From Psychrobacillus vulpis (GTDB lineage: Bacteria; Bacillota; Bacilli; Bacillales_A; Planococcaceae): 64,000 bases of DNA. This document shows positions 56,502-64,000 of this stretch, piece by piece (position 1 is the stretch's first letter; each line of letters begins with the position of its first letter). Location: the NCBI RefSeq assembly GCF_006861825.1, contig NZ_VDGI01000012.1:1-64000 (forward strand), written 5' to 3'. Both the position numbers and the translations under genes were made by a program. Under the pieces are notes generated by a model, which had not been told where the DNA came from, searched no databases, and saw nothing but the letters and a program-made list of their open reading frames with translations.

Positions 56502-56577
56502 TATTTCAGAAATTTTCCATGTTTTTGTTTAGTAATCATGAAGAAGTACCAAACTAATGCAAAAAAGGAGAATGAAG

Positions 56578-57006
56578 ATGAAAGAGAAGGGATTATCAAT
56601 TAGTACTAGTTTTGTTGCAGCGTTAGTTTGTATTATCTTATTGAAAATAATTGACTTGTTTCATTTTATCAAGTGGAGCCCAATAGGGTATACAGAACAA
56701 CTACAAACTTTTGATACAAGTCATACATTTGTGAAGTGGGCAATACTGTTTATTGTTATATGGTGTATTTGTATTGTATTTTACTATATTAGTTTAGTTT
56801 TTATAAAAGTACCTATTTCCATTAGTAGTTTAGCTCTCGGAATTATTATAGCTACAGCTTTAGAATGGGTAATTTTAGACGAAAATACGTTTGAAAAAAC
56901 GATAAAGCATATGTCCATTCCATTCATGTGTATTATAGTTATTTTAGTAAGATTTATGATGGAGTCAGCAATATTCCATGCACAGGATCATCCTCTAAAT
57001 AAATGA
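56578..57006 (+). CDS. yqhR: YqhR-like membrane protein
   Basis: The function is unknown. The 142-residue protein has four hydrophobic segments (about 10-30, 55-80, 85-105, 120-138) and the YqhR block IKWSPIGYTEQL. The ATG at 56578 has AAAGGAG seven bases before it. Position before yqhT matches B. subtilis yqhR; the intervening aroQ is absent here. Confidence 0.8.
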   Translation: MKEKGLSISTSFVAALVCIILLKIIDLFHFIKWSPIGYTEQLQTFDTSHTFVKWAILFIVIWCICIVFYYISLVFIKVPISISSLALGIIIATALEWVILDENTFEKTIKHMSIPFMCIIVILVRFMMESAIFHAQDHPLNK

Positions 57007-57080
57007 AAATTTACCCACATCATTTCCTATGATAAAATATATAATAGATTTTATTAAGTGAAAAGGGATGGGGTATATTC

Positions 57081-58142
57081 ATGAAACTTGAAAAATTACG
57101 CAAAGCTTTAGAAGAACATAGTGTAGACGCGATATTGATTACGAACGAATATAGCAGACGTTATATGACTGGCTTTACTGGTACTGCTGGTGTTGCAATC
57201 GTTTCAAAAAATGATGCAGTATTTATTACAGATTTTCGTTATACTGAACAAGCCGCAAGCCAAATTAAAGACTATCGAATTGTAAAACATACACAAACAT
57301 TAGTAGAAGAAGTTGCAAATCAAGTAGCTGAAATGGGTATTAACTCACTTGGTTTTGAAAAAGATGCTGTAACTTATAGCAGCTATGAGTTATATAAACA
57401 AGCTATTAAAGCAGATTTAGTTCCTCTTTCTGGTTTAGTGGAAAAAATCCGCTTGATTAAGACGGAGGAAGAGATTAGTATTATAAAGGCAGCTTGTCAA
57501 ATTGCGGATAAAGCGTTTGATCATATCGTTACATACATAAAACCAGGTATGACGGAGTTAGATGTATCTAATGAGTTAGAATTTTTCATGAGAAAACAAG
57601 GAGCAACTTCCTCATCTTTTGATATCATTGTTGCTTCTGGTGTAAGATCAGCATTACCACATGGCGTGGCATCTGATAAGGTAATCGAAGATGGTGATTT
57701 TGTTACATTAGACTTCGGTGCTTACTATAATGGCTATATTTCAGATATTACTCGTACAGTTGCTGTAGGTGAGCCAAGTGATAAATTGAAAGAAATTTAT
57801 CAAGTAGTATTAGATTCACAATTGCTTGCATTAGAAAAAGTTAAGCCAGGAATGACAGGGAAAGAAGCGGATGCAATTGCTCGCGATTATATTGCTTCTA
57901 AAGGATACGGCGAAGCATTTGGGCATTCTTTAGGTCATGGTATAGGCTTAGAGGTGCATGAAGGTCCAGGATTATCTTTCCGATCTGATATTACACTAGA
58001 ACCAGGTATGATTATTACGATTGAACCAGGAATTTACTTGCCAAATATTGGTGGAGTTCGTATAGAAGATGACGCAATTGTAACTGAAAATGGTCTTGAG
58101 AAACTTACGCATTCCACAAAAGAATTACTAATCTTAACTTAA
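57081..58142 (+). CDS. yqhT: M24-family Xaa-Pro aminopeptidase YqhT
   Basis: This peptidase probably removes N-terminal residues before proline. The 353-residue protein has a creatinase-like N-terminal domain and a pita-bread domain. The metal ligands lie in [17 protein letters not shown] (two Asp), [14 protein letters not shown] (His), TIEPGIY (Glu) and VRIEDDA (Glu). It is 16 bases before efp and the pair is conserved. Confidence 0.94.
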   Translation: MKLEKLRKALEEHSVDAILITNEYSRRYMTGFTGTAGVAIVSKNDAVFITDFRYTEQAASQIKDYRIVKHTQTLVEEVANQVAEMGINSLGFEKDAVTYSSYELYKQAIKADLVPLSGLVEKIRLIKTEEEISIIKAACQIADKAFDHIVTYIKPGMTELDVSNELEFFMRKQGATSSSFDIIVASGVRSALPHGVASDKVIEDGDFVTLDFGAYYNGYISDITRTVAVGEPSDKLKEIYQVVLDSQLLALEKVKPGMTGKEADAIARDYIASKGYGEAFGHSLGHGIGLEVHEGPGLSFRSDITLEPGMIITIEPGIYLPNIGGVRIEDDAIVTENGLEKLTHSTKELLILT

Positions 58143-58158
58143 TTTTGGAGGAAAAATA

Positions 58159-58716
58159 ATGATTTCTGTAAATGATTTTAAAACTGGTTTAACTATACTA
58201 GTAGATGGAGTTCTGTATCGCGTACTTGATTTTCAACACGTAAAACCAGGTAAAGGTGCAGCATTTGTACGTTCAAAATTACGTAACTTACGTAACGGTT
58301 CTGTGAATGAAAAAACATTCCGTGCTGGTGAAAAAGTAGAAAAAGCTCAAATTGATAATCGAAAAATGCAATATTTATATGCTAACGGAGATCAATATGT
58401 ATTCATGGATACAGATTCTTACGAGCAAATTGAATTGAGCGAAACTCAAATTGAGTACGAATTAAAATTCTTAAAAGAGAACATGGAAATACACGTGATT
58501 CAATTTCAAGGAGATACACTTGGTGTAGAATTACCAAAATCAGTTGAATTAGAAGTTACTGAAACGGAACCAGGTATTAAAGGCGATACATCAGGAGGCG
58601 GCTCTAAAACAGCAACCGTTGAAACTGGTCTAGTAGTAACTGTTCCATTATTCATAAATGTTGGTGACAAACTTATTATTAATACGGATGAAGGCTCATA
58701 CGTTTCAAGAGCTTAA
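58159..58716 (+). CDS. efp: Elongation factor P
   Basis: EF-P helps the ribosome through polyproline stretches. The 185-residue protein has three beta-barrel domains and the modified loop with K32 in VKPGKGAAF; in B. subtilis K32 carries a 5-aminopentanol group. GGAGG precedes the ATG. In B. subtilis the spoIIIA operon starts shortly after efp; here a repeat-filled gap follows. Confidence 0.97.
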   Translation: MISVNDFKTGLTILVDGVLYRVLDFQHVKPGKGAAFVRSKLRNLRNGSVNEKTFRAGEKVEKAQIDNRKMQYLYANGDQYVFMDTDSYEQIELSETQIEYELKFLKENMEIHVIQFQGDTLGVELPKSVELEVTETEPGIKGDTSGGGSKTATVETGLVVTVPLFINVGDKLIINTDEGSYVSRA

Positions 58717-58726
58717 TATTTTTTAG

Positions 58727-58758
58727 GAGTCACGCATTTGCGTGGCTCTTTTTTTATA
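58727..58758 (+). terminator. Rho-independent terminator after efp
   Basis: GAGTCACGC pairs with GCGTGGCTC, followed by T7. Confidence 0.88.
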
Positions 58759-59041
58759 AGATAAGAAAGTATATAGGTACTAGAACCCTGTGTTTATAGT
58801 ACTTTTACTAGGGTCAGTAAAGACTTGCAAGGGCGCCAAAAGAGTGACATTCCAATAAATTATTTATCAAATGGCCGCTAAGAGAATTTAGCGCTTTGGC
58901 ATTCGCTTTCCGCGAGAGAGCGACGAGCCTCCTCCTTCGCTTCGCACAAGGGCACTTAAAAAGTCGCTATAATTCTACTTTGCCAGAAGGTTTGTCCAAT
59001 AGTCCAATTAATAAGGAAATCGTTGAAACGGCTCCCTTTCC

Positions 59042-59207
59042 GGAGGCCACTGAAAAACCAAAATTCAGAAAATAAAGTCACCACTTGAGAAGTATATTTG
59101 TATCAAAATTGGCATGACGTCCCCATAAACACCCTAAAAAGTGAAGGAATTATGGGATTTCGTTTTTATTTTTTGAAAAAAAGTGACTTTTTCAGTGGCC
59201 TCCCTTT
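59042..59207. mobile_element. MITE with GAGGCCACTGAAAAA ends
   Basis: Left end GAGGCCACTGAAAAACC, right end GACTTTTTCAGTGGCCTC. CCTTTCCG (perhaps CTCCCTTTCCG) is repeated on both sides inside an inverted G+C-rich core, as a target duplication. It is the same family as the nested MITE at 51640 and the insertion-sequence left end at 50879. Confidence 0.82.
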
Positions 59208-59310
59208 CCGCGGGCGTTGCCTCAGCCTCCTTGCTTCGCTGTGGGGTCTTCGACTAACGCTATTCCCGCAGGAGTGTCGCCTTTTTCAACGATTTTCAAG
59301 AAATATTTCA

Positions 59311-59432
59311 AGCGGGCGTCGGACAAACGACAGCCAAAGGATTACCGAAAAAGAGGGATGAGAAGTGGCTTGCCACTTCTCGTCCCTCTTAAATAAAGCA
59401 TATCCGGTAATAAGATGGCCGACTTGCTGTTC
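59311..59432. repeat. Dispersed hairpin repeat, copy C
   Basis: GCGGGCGTCGGACAAACGAC, then GGATTACCGAAAAAG, an 18-bp hairpin with one G-T pair (AAGAGGGATGAGAAGTGG at 59351-59368 with 59373-59390), then TATCCGGTAATAAGATGGCC. The outer ATTACCG and CGGTAAT also face each other. It is the best-preserved copy. Confidence 0.87.
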
Positions 59433-59658
59433 AAAGCGCGCTAGAAACGAGGAAGACAAGATGCACTTAAAGGGCGCTCTGCGCTTTTCTTATGAAAGTA
59501 TAAACTTTTCTATATACTCCTAAGCAAGCTAATCGTAAATGCACTTGCCTGACTGTTGTTTACTTTTTTTTCAGCGTTTTCGGATTGCTTTGGAGAGGAT
59601 GACTACTACGCCATTACGCCTAGATGATCTTGAATTCATAATGTGTAAAAGAGTACGG

Positions 59659-59693
59659 AAGATGCCAACGGTGTTTGTTGTGCATCTTTTTTT
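59659..59693 (+). terminator. Terminator before spoIIIAC
   Basis: AAGATGCCAAC pairs with GTTGTGCATCTT (one bulge), followed by T8. It separates the spoIIIA genes from upstream transcription and suggests a transcribed unit once ended here. Confidence 0.82.
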
Positions 59694-59723
59694 TTCATAA
59701 TTTTCTTATCACTTTCATATGCT
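59694..59723 (+). promoter_or_regulatory. Candidate SigE promoter of the spoIIIAC cluster
   Basis: TTCATAAT (59694-59701), 14 bases, CATATGCT (59716-59723). The sigma-E consensus is about GTCATATT-N13-15-CATACAAT. The match is 6 of 8 and 5 of 8, so moderate. The place, 25 bases before the spoIIIAC start, is right. Confidence 0.4.
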
Positions 59724-59747
59724 CATTGTATGGAAGGGGGAGGCATT

Positions 59748-59957
59748 GTGGAACTTCACGATGTACTTCGAGTAGCTGGTATAGGCTTGTTGATCGCGAT
59801 ACTACACTTGTTTTTTGAATCTACAGGGAAAAAAGAATTTGCATTTTTTTTATTTTTTGTCGGGTATATTTATATGACGATTGAATTGTTACGTTTGTTG
59901 AAACTATTTTTCTACGAAATTTCTACATTTCTTGAATGGCTTATTATGACGAGTTAG
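59748..59957 (+). CDS. spoIIIAC: Stage III sporulation protein AC
   Basis: SpoIIIAC is a small membrane part of the mother cell-forespore feeding channel. The 69-residue protein has two membrane segments and the family block VAGIGLLIAILHLFFESTGKKEFAFF. The start is GTG at 59748 after GGGGGAGG; an ATG 18 bases earlier lies before that site. It is the first gene of the cluster here, whereas it is third in B. subtilis. Confidence 0.9.
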   Translation: MELHDVLRVAGIGLLIAILHLFFESTGKKEFAFFLFFVGYIYMTIELLRLLKLFFYEISTFLEWLIMTS

Positions 59958-59960
59958 CAA

Positions 59961-60344
59961 ATGATTGTATATGTAACGATAATCATAGCATTCTGCTTAT
60001 TACAATTAGTGAAGGAAATCTATCCTCGAATTCACTCAGTTATTTATACAATCTATATTATTTTATTTTTGTATTATATATTGATGACCTTCATCATCCC
60101 TTACACGACAGAATTTATCTCCGTCATCCCGTCAGCCCTTTTACCTGTATTTAAGCTGCTCATATTTTCTGTCATTCTATTATTTGTTTCTCAAATAATA
60201 GAAGAGCTTTTAGCGGACTATGAATATACAAGCCTAGCTACAATTATTACATTTACTACAAAAGCTATTTTAGTACTTGTTTGGTTAAGACATATGCAAC
60301 AATTTTATGAAAAATTTTTTTCCATAATGGGATTACTTTCTTGA
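59961..60344 (+). CDS. spoIIIAD: Stage III sporulation protein AD
   Basis: The 127-residue protein has about four membrane segments like B. subtilis SpoIIIAD (133 residues), ending with TTKAILVLVWLRHMQQFYEKF. It starts three bases after the spoIIIAC stop with only a weak ribosome site, so it is probably coupled. Confidence 0.85.
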   Translation: MIVYVTIIIAFCLLQLVKEIYPRIHSVIYTIYIILFLYYILMTFIIPYTTEFISVIPSALLPVFKLLIFSVILLFVSQIIEELLADYEYTSLATIITFTTKAILVLVWLRHMQQFYEKFFSIMGLLS

Positions 60345-60358
60345 AGGAATGAAACACG

Positions 60359-61270
60359 ATGGATGAAATGATCACCACATTACTAGAGCCAGTTAAAGAA
60401 GTAGTACAAACATTTACGTATATCCTATTATTTGGTTTTATTTTTCTTTGTTTAGAATGGTTCATTCCACAGAGTAAAAGATTGTTGAAGTTTTTGTTTA
60501 TTTATATCATTTGTTTTTTTTGTTTAGAGCCTGCTTATCGGACATTAGAACTGATTCAAACGTTAACAAGTCAATTAGTCACTATGTTTTTAGGAATGTA
60601 TCCACTATTAACAGCAGGAATTGCCGTTTCAGGAGGCGCATTATTAGTAACATTATGGAATCCCGGCGTTGTTTTATTTGCCTCTTTCACTGCATTTTTA
60701 GCAGAGAAAGTTTTGATTCCTTCCATCACGGCAGCATTTATCTTCGACTTAATCAGTCGAATTCATCCGACCACTTCTTTCACCAAACTATCTGATCTGA
60801 TTAGAGTAACTTTGGTTGGAACTACCTCTATTATTCTAGTCCTTTATAGCTTTTTCATTACCGTGAATGGTGTTATTACTTGGACGGTAGGTGGAGCAGT
60901 TAATGAATCTGTTAAACGACTTATACAAAACAACATTCCTTTTGTCGGATCACTATTAACCGAAAGTATTAGCACGATGAAAAGTTATTCTTCTTCTGCA
61001 TCAGTAGTAACAGGAAATGCTCTACTCATCTCTGTACTTGTATTAGTATCAATCCCTACAATCCAAACGATATTAATAGCTTTTTTATATCGCTTGCTCG
61101 GAGCTTTGTTAGAGCCTTTTTTAGACAAGGATATAAGTGGTTTATTAGATGATATTGGAAAAACACTTTTTGTTCTTTCCATTATTTCTGTGTTAATCGC
61201 GTTTGCCTTTTTCTTCACAATTATCTTAACGATGCTTTTTGCAAAACTCTTAATAAGCGTGAAAGGATAA
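60359..61270 (+). CDS. spoIIIAE: Stage III sporulation protein AE, short form
   Basis: This is the polytopic membrane part of the SpoIIIA channel. The 303-residue protein aligns by pattern with the membrane part of B. subtilis SpoIIIAE (YPLLTAGIAVSGGA, FDLISRIHP, IPFVGSLLTESI, LLEPFLDKDISGLLDDI). It lacks the roughly 95-residue signal and outer domain at the N-terminus (399 residues in B. subtilis). GAAGGA precedes the ATG at 60359, so the short start looks real. Confidence 0.85.
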   Translation: MDEMITTLLEPVKEVVQTFTYILLFGFIFLCLEWFIPQSKRLLKFLFIYIICFFCLEPAYRTLELIQTLTSQLVTMFLGMYPLLTAGIAVSGGALLVTLWNPGVVLFASFTAFLAEKVLIPSITAAFIFDLISRIHPTTSFTKLSDLIRVTLVGTTSIILVLYSFFITVNGVITWTVGGAVNESVKRLIQNNIPFVGSLLTESISTMKSYSSSASVVTGNALLISVLVLVSIPTIQTILIAFLYRLLGALLEPFLDKDISGLLDDIGKTLFVLSIISVLIAFAFFFTIILTMLFAKLLISVKG

Positions 61271-61275
61271 ATACA

Positions 61276-61425
61276 ATTATACAATCCATTTTATACGGTA
61301 TCTTACTCATTGTTGTTATCGGAGAGTTATTCTCCATTCTATTGGAGCATATAGACAAAGAGAAAATAGGTTTTATCGTAAAAATAGCGATAATATTTTG
61401 GATTGTATCTAATCTCTTCATATAA
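61276..61425 (+). CDS. spoIIIAF: SpoIIIAF-like stub without a normal start codon
   Basis: The reading frame NTIIQSILYGILLIVVIGEL, then FSILLEHIDKEKIGFIVKIA up to the stop at 61425, gives two membrane segments as in the SpoIIIAF N-terminus. The outer domain (B. subtilis protein: about 206 residues) is missing. No ATG, GTG or TTG exists in frame. AAAGGA (61262-61267) is well spaced for ATT at 61276, and ATA stands at 61267. It may use a rare start, or be a remnant. Confidence 0.5.
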   Translation: MIQSILYGILLIVVIGELFSILLEHIDKEKIGFIVKIAIIFWIVSNLFI

Positions 61426-61480
61426 ATAGATTCAACTGCATAAAGTATTATATCCATAATGAAAAGAAGGGTGAAGATCT

Positions 61481-61903
61481 ATCACACTTAAACAAAAACC
61501 CACTTTTCGTTTTGTTGTAATAGGAGGAACTGTTCTATTCATTAGTCTACTTCTTTCAAGCCTGTTCAATACGAATAATGGTAATAATGCAGATTCTATT
61601 CAACAAACAACACCATCACCGAATGACCTTTCGTCTGTACTTGAAAAGATTAGCGGTGTAGGTAAGGTATCTGTATATTTCCATTATGCGAATGGCTCTG
61701 GAGAAAAAACGGAGAGTGATGTTTCATTTTTCCAATGGACAAGTGACAGCAAAGGGAACAAGGAGGAGTTGACCGGAATATTAGTAGTTGCGGAGGGAGC
61801 GAGCGATAAACGCATACAAAACAAACTATTGATGACACTTTCATCTGTTTTACAAATATCTCCACATAGAATTGTAATTGAAGAAATGGAATTGGAGGAT
61901 TGA
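61481..61903 (+). CDS. spoIIIAG: SpoIIIAG homologue with ATC in place of a start codon
   Basis: SpoIIIAG forms a large ring in the intermembrane space. The frame of about 140 codons has one membrane segment (about 10-30) and the ring-building block LEKISGVGKVSVYF ... GILVVAEGASDKRIQNKLL ... PHRIVIEEM. The loop region between is shorter than in B. subtilis (229 residues). A TGA stop lies at 61472 and no ATG, GTG or TTG occurs in frame until far inside. AGGGTGA is ideally spaced for ATC at 61481, one base away from ATG. Confidence 0.65.
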   Translation: MTLKQKPTFRFVVIGGTVLFISLLLSSLFNTNNGNNADSIQQTTPSPNDLSSVLEKISGVGKVSVYFHYANGSGEKTESDVSFFQWTSDSKGNKEELTGILVVAEGASDKRIQNKLLMTLSSVLQISPHRIVIEEMELED

Positions 61904-61907
61904 AAAT

Positions 61908-62441
61908 ATGAATATAAAAAAGAGATCTGTTTGGTTTTTAACGTTGATTAGTTTAATTGCAGTAATTACAGTTTTTTATATATCAGATCGGCCATCACCA
62001 TTTGATGGAATAGCACTATTTTCAAATGATACATTAGAGGATGTTGATTTAGTTGAAACATCTTCAACAAATGAAGAATCCTTTGTTTCTAAAAGTAATG
62101 CATTTGAAGAAATGAGAATGGAAGTTCAAGATAAACGTAGTAAACTTCATGAACAATTAACGTTAAAGGTTGGTTCAAATGATTTTACAGCAGAAGAAAA
62201 AGATGAAGCGTATACTCAAATTGAGGAATTAGTAAAATTAGACTCTACAGAAGCAATGTTGGAGCTAATTATTAAAGCGTTAGGATATGACGATGCTCTT
62301 GTACGCATTGAAGATAACTCAGTATTAATCGATGTTGTTTCAAATGAGAAATCTACGAAAAAAGCATCTGATATAGTTTATGCTGTTAAGCGAGAGTGGC
62401 CAAAAGCCTATAATGTTGAAGTAAAATTTAACGACCAATAA
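61908..62441 (+). CDS. spoIIIAH: Stage III sporulation protein AH
   Basis: SpoIIIAH pairs with forespore SpoIIQ across the septum. The 177-residue protein has one N-terminal membrane segment (about 7-26), an acidic helical linker and a YscJ/FliF-like ring domain (about 100-175, AMLELIIKALGYDDALVRIED). The ATG at 61908 follows TTGGAGGA at the end of spoIIIAG. It is intact although shorter than the 218 residues of B. subtilis. Confidence 0.9.
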   Translation: MNIKKRSVWFLTLISLIAVITVFYISDRPSPFDGIALFSNDTLEDVDLVETSSTNEESFVSKSNAFEEMRMEVQDKRSKLHEQLTLKVGSNDFTAEEKDEAYTQIEELVKLDSTEAMLELIIKALGYDDALVRIEDNSVLIDVVSNEKSTKKASDIVYAVKREWPKAYNVEVKFNDQ

Positions 62442-62449
62442 CACAAGAA

Positions 62450-62476
62450 AAGTGCCGTTTAGGCGCTTTTTTTTTA
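62450..62476 (+). terminator. Rho-independent terminator of the spoIIIA cluster
   Basis: AAGTGCC pairs with GGCGCTT, followed by T7. Confidence 0.82.
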
Positions 62477-62569
62477 TTCTTTAAACCTTAGCTATTTCAA
62501 ATTAGGTTGAAAACGTCTAAAATGGATAGAGTAAGTAATAATTAAGTATATAAAAGGGAGATAGATCAC

Positions 62570-63067
62570 ATGAAAATACAAGAAATCAGAGAAATAATAA
62601 AATTAATTGATCAATCCACATTAGATGAGTTTTCATATGAATCAGAAGGAACAAAAATTAAGTTAAAGAAGAAAGATAAAAGCTCTGTTTCAACTACAGG
62701 AGCGGCAGTGGAAAGCTCTTCAATTACAGTTCAAACTCCAGTAGTAGAAGCAGCACCAGTACAAGTAACTGAAACTCCGAAAGAAACAGTTGTAGAAAAA
62801 GTAGAAGTTGTAGTGGAAGATAGTTCATTACATAAAATTACCTCGCCTATGGTTGGTACTTTCTATCAATCGTCTTCACCAGACGCAGCAGCATACGTTC
62901 AAGTAGGTAGCAAAGTATCGACAGACTCAATCGTTTGTATTGTAGAAGCGATGAAGTTGTTCAACGAAATCGAAGCGGAAGTAAATGGTGAGATTGTAGA
63001 GATTCTTGTTAAAGACGGACAATTAGTTGAATATGGTCAGCCTTTGTTCCTTGTAAAAAGTGTATAA
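62570..63067 (+). CDS. accB: Biotin carboxyl carrier protein of acetyl-CoA carboxylase
   Basis: AccB carries CO2 on biotin in the first step of fatty-acid synthesis. The 165-residue protein has an N-terminal helix, a flexible Val/Pro/Glu-rich linker (about 45-88) and a biotinyl domain with the attachment Lys129 in [15 protein letters not shown] precedes the ATG. accC follows after about 110 bases. Confidence 0.96.
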   Translation: MKIQEIREIIKLIDQSTLDEFSYESEGTKIKLKKKDKSSVSTTGAAVESSSITVQTPVVEAAPVQVTETPKETVVEKVEVVVEDSSLHKITSPMVGTFYQSSSPDAAAYVQVGSKVSTDSIVCIVEAMKLFNEIEAEVNGEIVEILVKDGQLVEYGQPLFLVKSV

Positions 63068-63178
63068 GAAAAGCGGACATGGTTCGGTAATTTTAACAAT
63101 AGACCGACACCAATAATCTAGAAAGTATTAAAGTAAGAAAGATTCGCTTTCTTATTAACGTAGAAAGGAGCAAGAGTG

Positions 63179-64000
63179 ATGAAAAAAGTATTAATTGCCA
63201 ATCGCGGTGAAATTGCTGTTCGTATCATTCGCGCATGTAAAGAATTAAATATTGAAACAGTTGCTGTTTATTCAGAAGCAGATCGTGAAGCACTTCATGT
63301 TCAAATAGCAGATGAAGCATATTGCATAGGACCAAAATTATCGAAAGATTCGTATTTGAATTTTTCAAATATTATTAGCGTAGCTAAACTTACAGGATGC
63401 GATGGTATTCATCCTGGATATGGATTTTTAGCAGAAAATGCAAGCTTCGCAGAGCTATGTGAAGAATGTGCTATAACATTTATCGGTCCATCTTCTTCGG
63501 CAATTTCGAGTATGGGAACAAAAGACGTCGCAAGAGAAACAATGAGAAAAGCAGGAGTACCTGTTGTTCCAGGCTCTGTAGGTATTGTTGAAGATGAACA
63601 AGAAGGACTAAAAGTTGCGTTAGAAATTGGTTTCCCTGTTATTATTAAAGCGACTGCTGGTGGCGGTGGTAAAGGAATTCGAGTAGCTAGAAATGAAGAG
63701 GAACTAGTAAAAGGTATTCAAATTACCCAAAAAGAAGCAGCTGCTGCATTTGGAAATCCAGGTGTTTACTTAGAGAAATTTATCGAAGAGTTTAGACATG
63801 TGGAAATACAAGTATTAGCGGATGGTCATGGAAATGCGGTACATTTAGGTGAACGTGATTGTTCTATCCAGCGTAGAATGCAAAAGCTTGTAGAAGAAGC
63901 ACCATCTCCAGCACTATCTGAAGAGCTTCGTTCTGCGATGGGAGAAGCTGCAGTAAAAGCAGCTCTTGCAGTAAACTATCAAAGCGCTGGTACGGTTGAA
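63179..64000 (+). CDS. accC: Biotin carboxylase of acetyl-CoA carboxylase (cut by window edge)
   Basis: AccC carboxylates biotin on AccB using ATP and bicarbonate. The visible 274 residues begin [20 protein letters not shown] and include [11 protein letters not shown], the Gly-rich ATP loop [13 protein letters not shown] and [23 protein letters not shown] precedes the ATG at 63179. The gene runs off the right end, so the C-terminal third is not seen. Confidence 0.97.
   Translation, partial: MKKVLIANRGEIAVRIIRACKELNIETVAVYSEADREALHVQIADEAYCIGPKLSKDSYLNFSNIISVAKLTGCDGIHPGYGFLAENASFAELCEECAITFIGPSSSAISSMGTKDVARETMRKAGVPVVPGSVGIVEDEQEGLKVALEIGFPVIIKATAGGGGKGIRVARNEEELVKGIQITQKEAAAAFGNPGVYLEKFIEEFRHVEIQVLADGHGNAVHLGERDCSIQRRMQKLVEEAPSPALSEELRSAMGEAAVKAALAVNYQSAGTVE

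Larger units (their letters stand above)
58759..59657. repeat. Repeat-filled gap in place of spoIIIAA and spoIIIAB
   Basis: The stretch holds an inverted, truncated G+C-rich core with GAATTTAGCGCTTTGGCATT (about 58880-58960, related to 51716-51830). A second inverted core interrupted by a MITE spans about 59020-59290. The dispersed hairpin repeat (59311-59432) and a last part (59433-59657) without recognised content follow. No homology to SpoIIIAA or SpoIIIAB is visible in any frame. The longest readings here are translations of repeats. Confidence 0.8.

Noticed and set aside
59098-59361. 87-codon reading downstream of efp
   Set aside because: It runs across a MITE end, an intergenic core and the hairpin repeat, so it is a chance frame in repeats. 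It is not spoIIIAA or spoIIIAB.
59599-59700. 33-codon reading starting MTTTPLRLDD
   Set aside because: The GGAGAGG touches the ATG, leaving no spacing, and the end reads through the terminator T tract.
60511-60795. Alternative-frame reading inside spoIIIAE
   Set aside because: It overlaps an assigned membrane protein gene and has no start signals.
1-64000. tRNA or rRNA genes
   Set aside because: No cloverleaf with TTCGA-type T-loop or rRNA segment was recognised by eye. A tRNA search program would settle it.

Overview
This window looks like chromosomal DNA of an A+T-rich, endospore-lineage member of the Bacillales. It probably belongs to the Planococcaceae/Caryophanaceae (Psychrobacillus, Lysinibacillus, Sporosarcina or relatives). 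The reasons are TTG and GTG starts with strong AGGAGG-type ribosome binding sites, a gene order that follows the Bacillus subtilis yqf-yqg-yqh segment almost gene for gene, spoIIIA and competence genes, a single-chain glycyl-tRNA synthetase and a B12-dependent ribonucleotide reductase. The genus is an inference; no rRNA is present.

Layout. 1-900: an array of eight 82-bp tandem repeats behind glyQS. 0.9-7.4 kb: glyQS (minus strand, T-box controlled), ccpN, ppsR, dnaG and rpoD, with a SigH-like promoter before dnaG. 7.4-24.5 kb: acyl-CoA dehydrogenase, cccA, trmK, yqfO, ispH, a vrrA/yqfQ-like gene, cshB, nfo, yqfT, the Zur-controlled znuC-znuB-zur operon, yqfW, ispG, a LysM-like membrane protein, yqgB, a Na/Pi cotransporter, yqgC and sodA. 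24.6-33 kb: a class B penicillin-binding protein, a Fur-box iron-binding lipoprotein, and the pstSCAB-phoU operon behind a four-repeat PhoP box. 33-40 kb: yqzC, yqzD, rpmGA, yqgN, yqgQ, an LTA synthase, yqgU, yqgW, yqgX and yqgY. 40.2-44 kb: the complete comGA-GG competence pilus operon. 44.4-49.2 kb: aroK, then gcvT-gcvPA-gcvPB behind a tandem glycine riboswitch. 49.4-52.4 kb: an AAA ATPase and a 1.6-kb patchwork of nested repeats with a broken transposase. 52.4-58.7 kb: yqhL, lipM, nrdJ, yqhR, yqhT and efp. 58.7-64 kb: a repeat-filled gap where spoIIIAA and spoIIIAB would be expected, a reduced spoIIIAC-AH cluster, accB and the start of accC.

How the genes work together. Several small regulons can be read directly: zinc (Zur box), iron (Fur box), phosphate (PhoP box before pst), glycine (T-box for charging, riboswitch for cleavage), carbon catabolism (CcpN/PpsR) and early sporulation (SigH-like box). 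ispH and ispG belong to the MEP isoprenoid pathway. lipM supplies lipoyl groups of the kind the glycine cleavage system uses. accB and accC start fatty-acid synthesis.

The most unusual things are: (1) a spoIIIA locus lacking the ATPase SpoIIIAA and SpoIIIAB, with a short SpoIIIAE, a stub SpoIIIAF and a SpoIIIAG without a normal start codon; (2) two insertions that each sit between direct copies of a transcription-terminator hairpin and share related ends; (3) a dispersed repeat family (three copies) with a compensatory-changing 14-18-bp hairpin, found in convergent or gene-poor gaps; and (4) the 82-bp array with an internal GAGCATAAA sub-repeat. No complete new multi-gene defence or mobile system was found.
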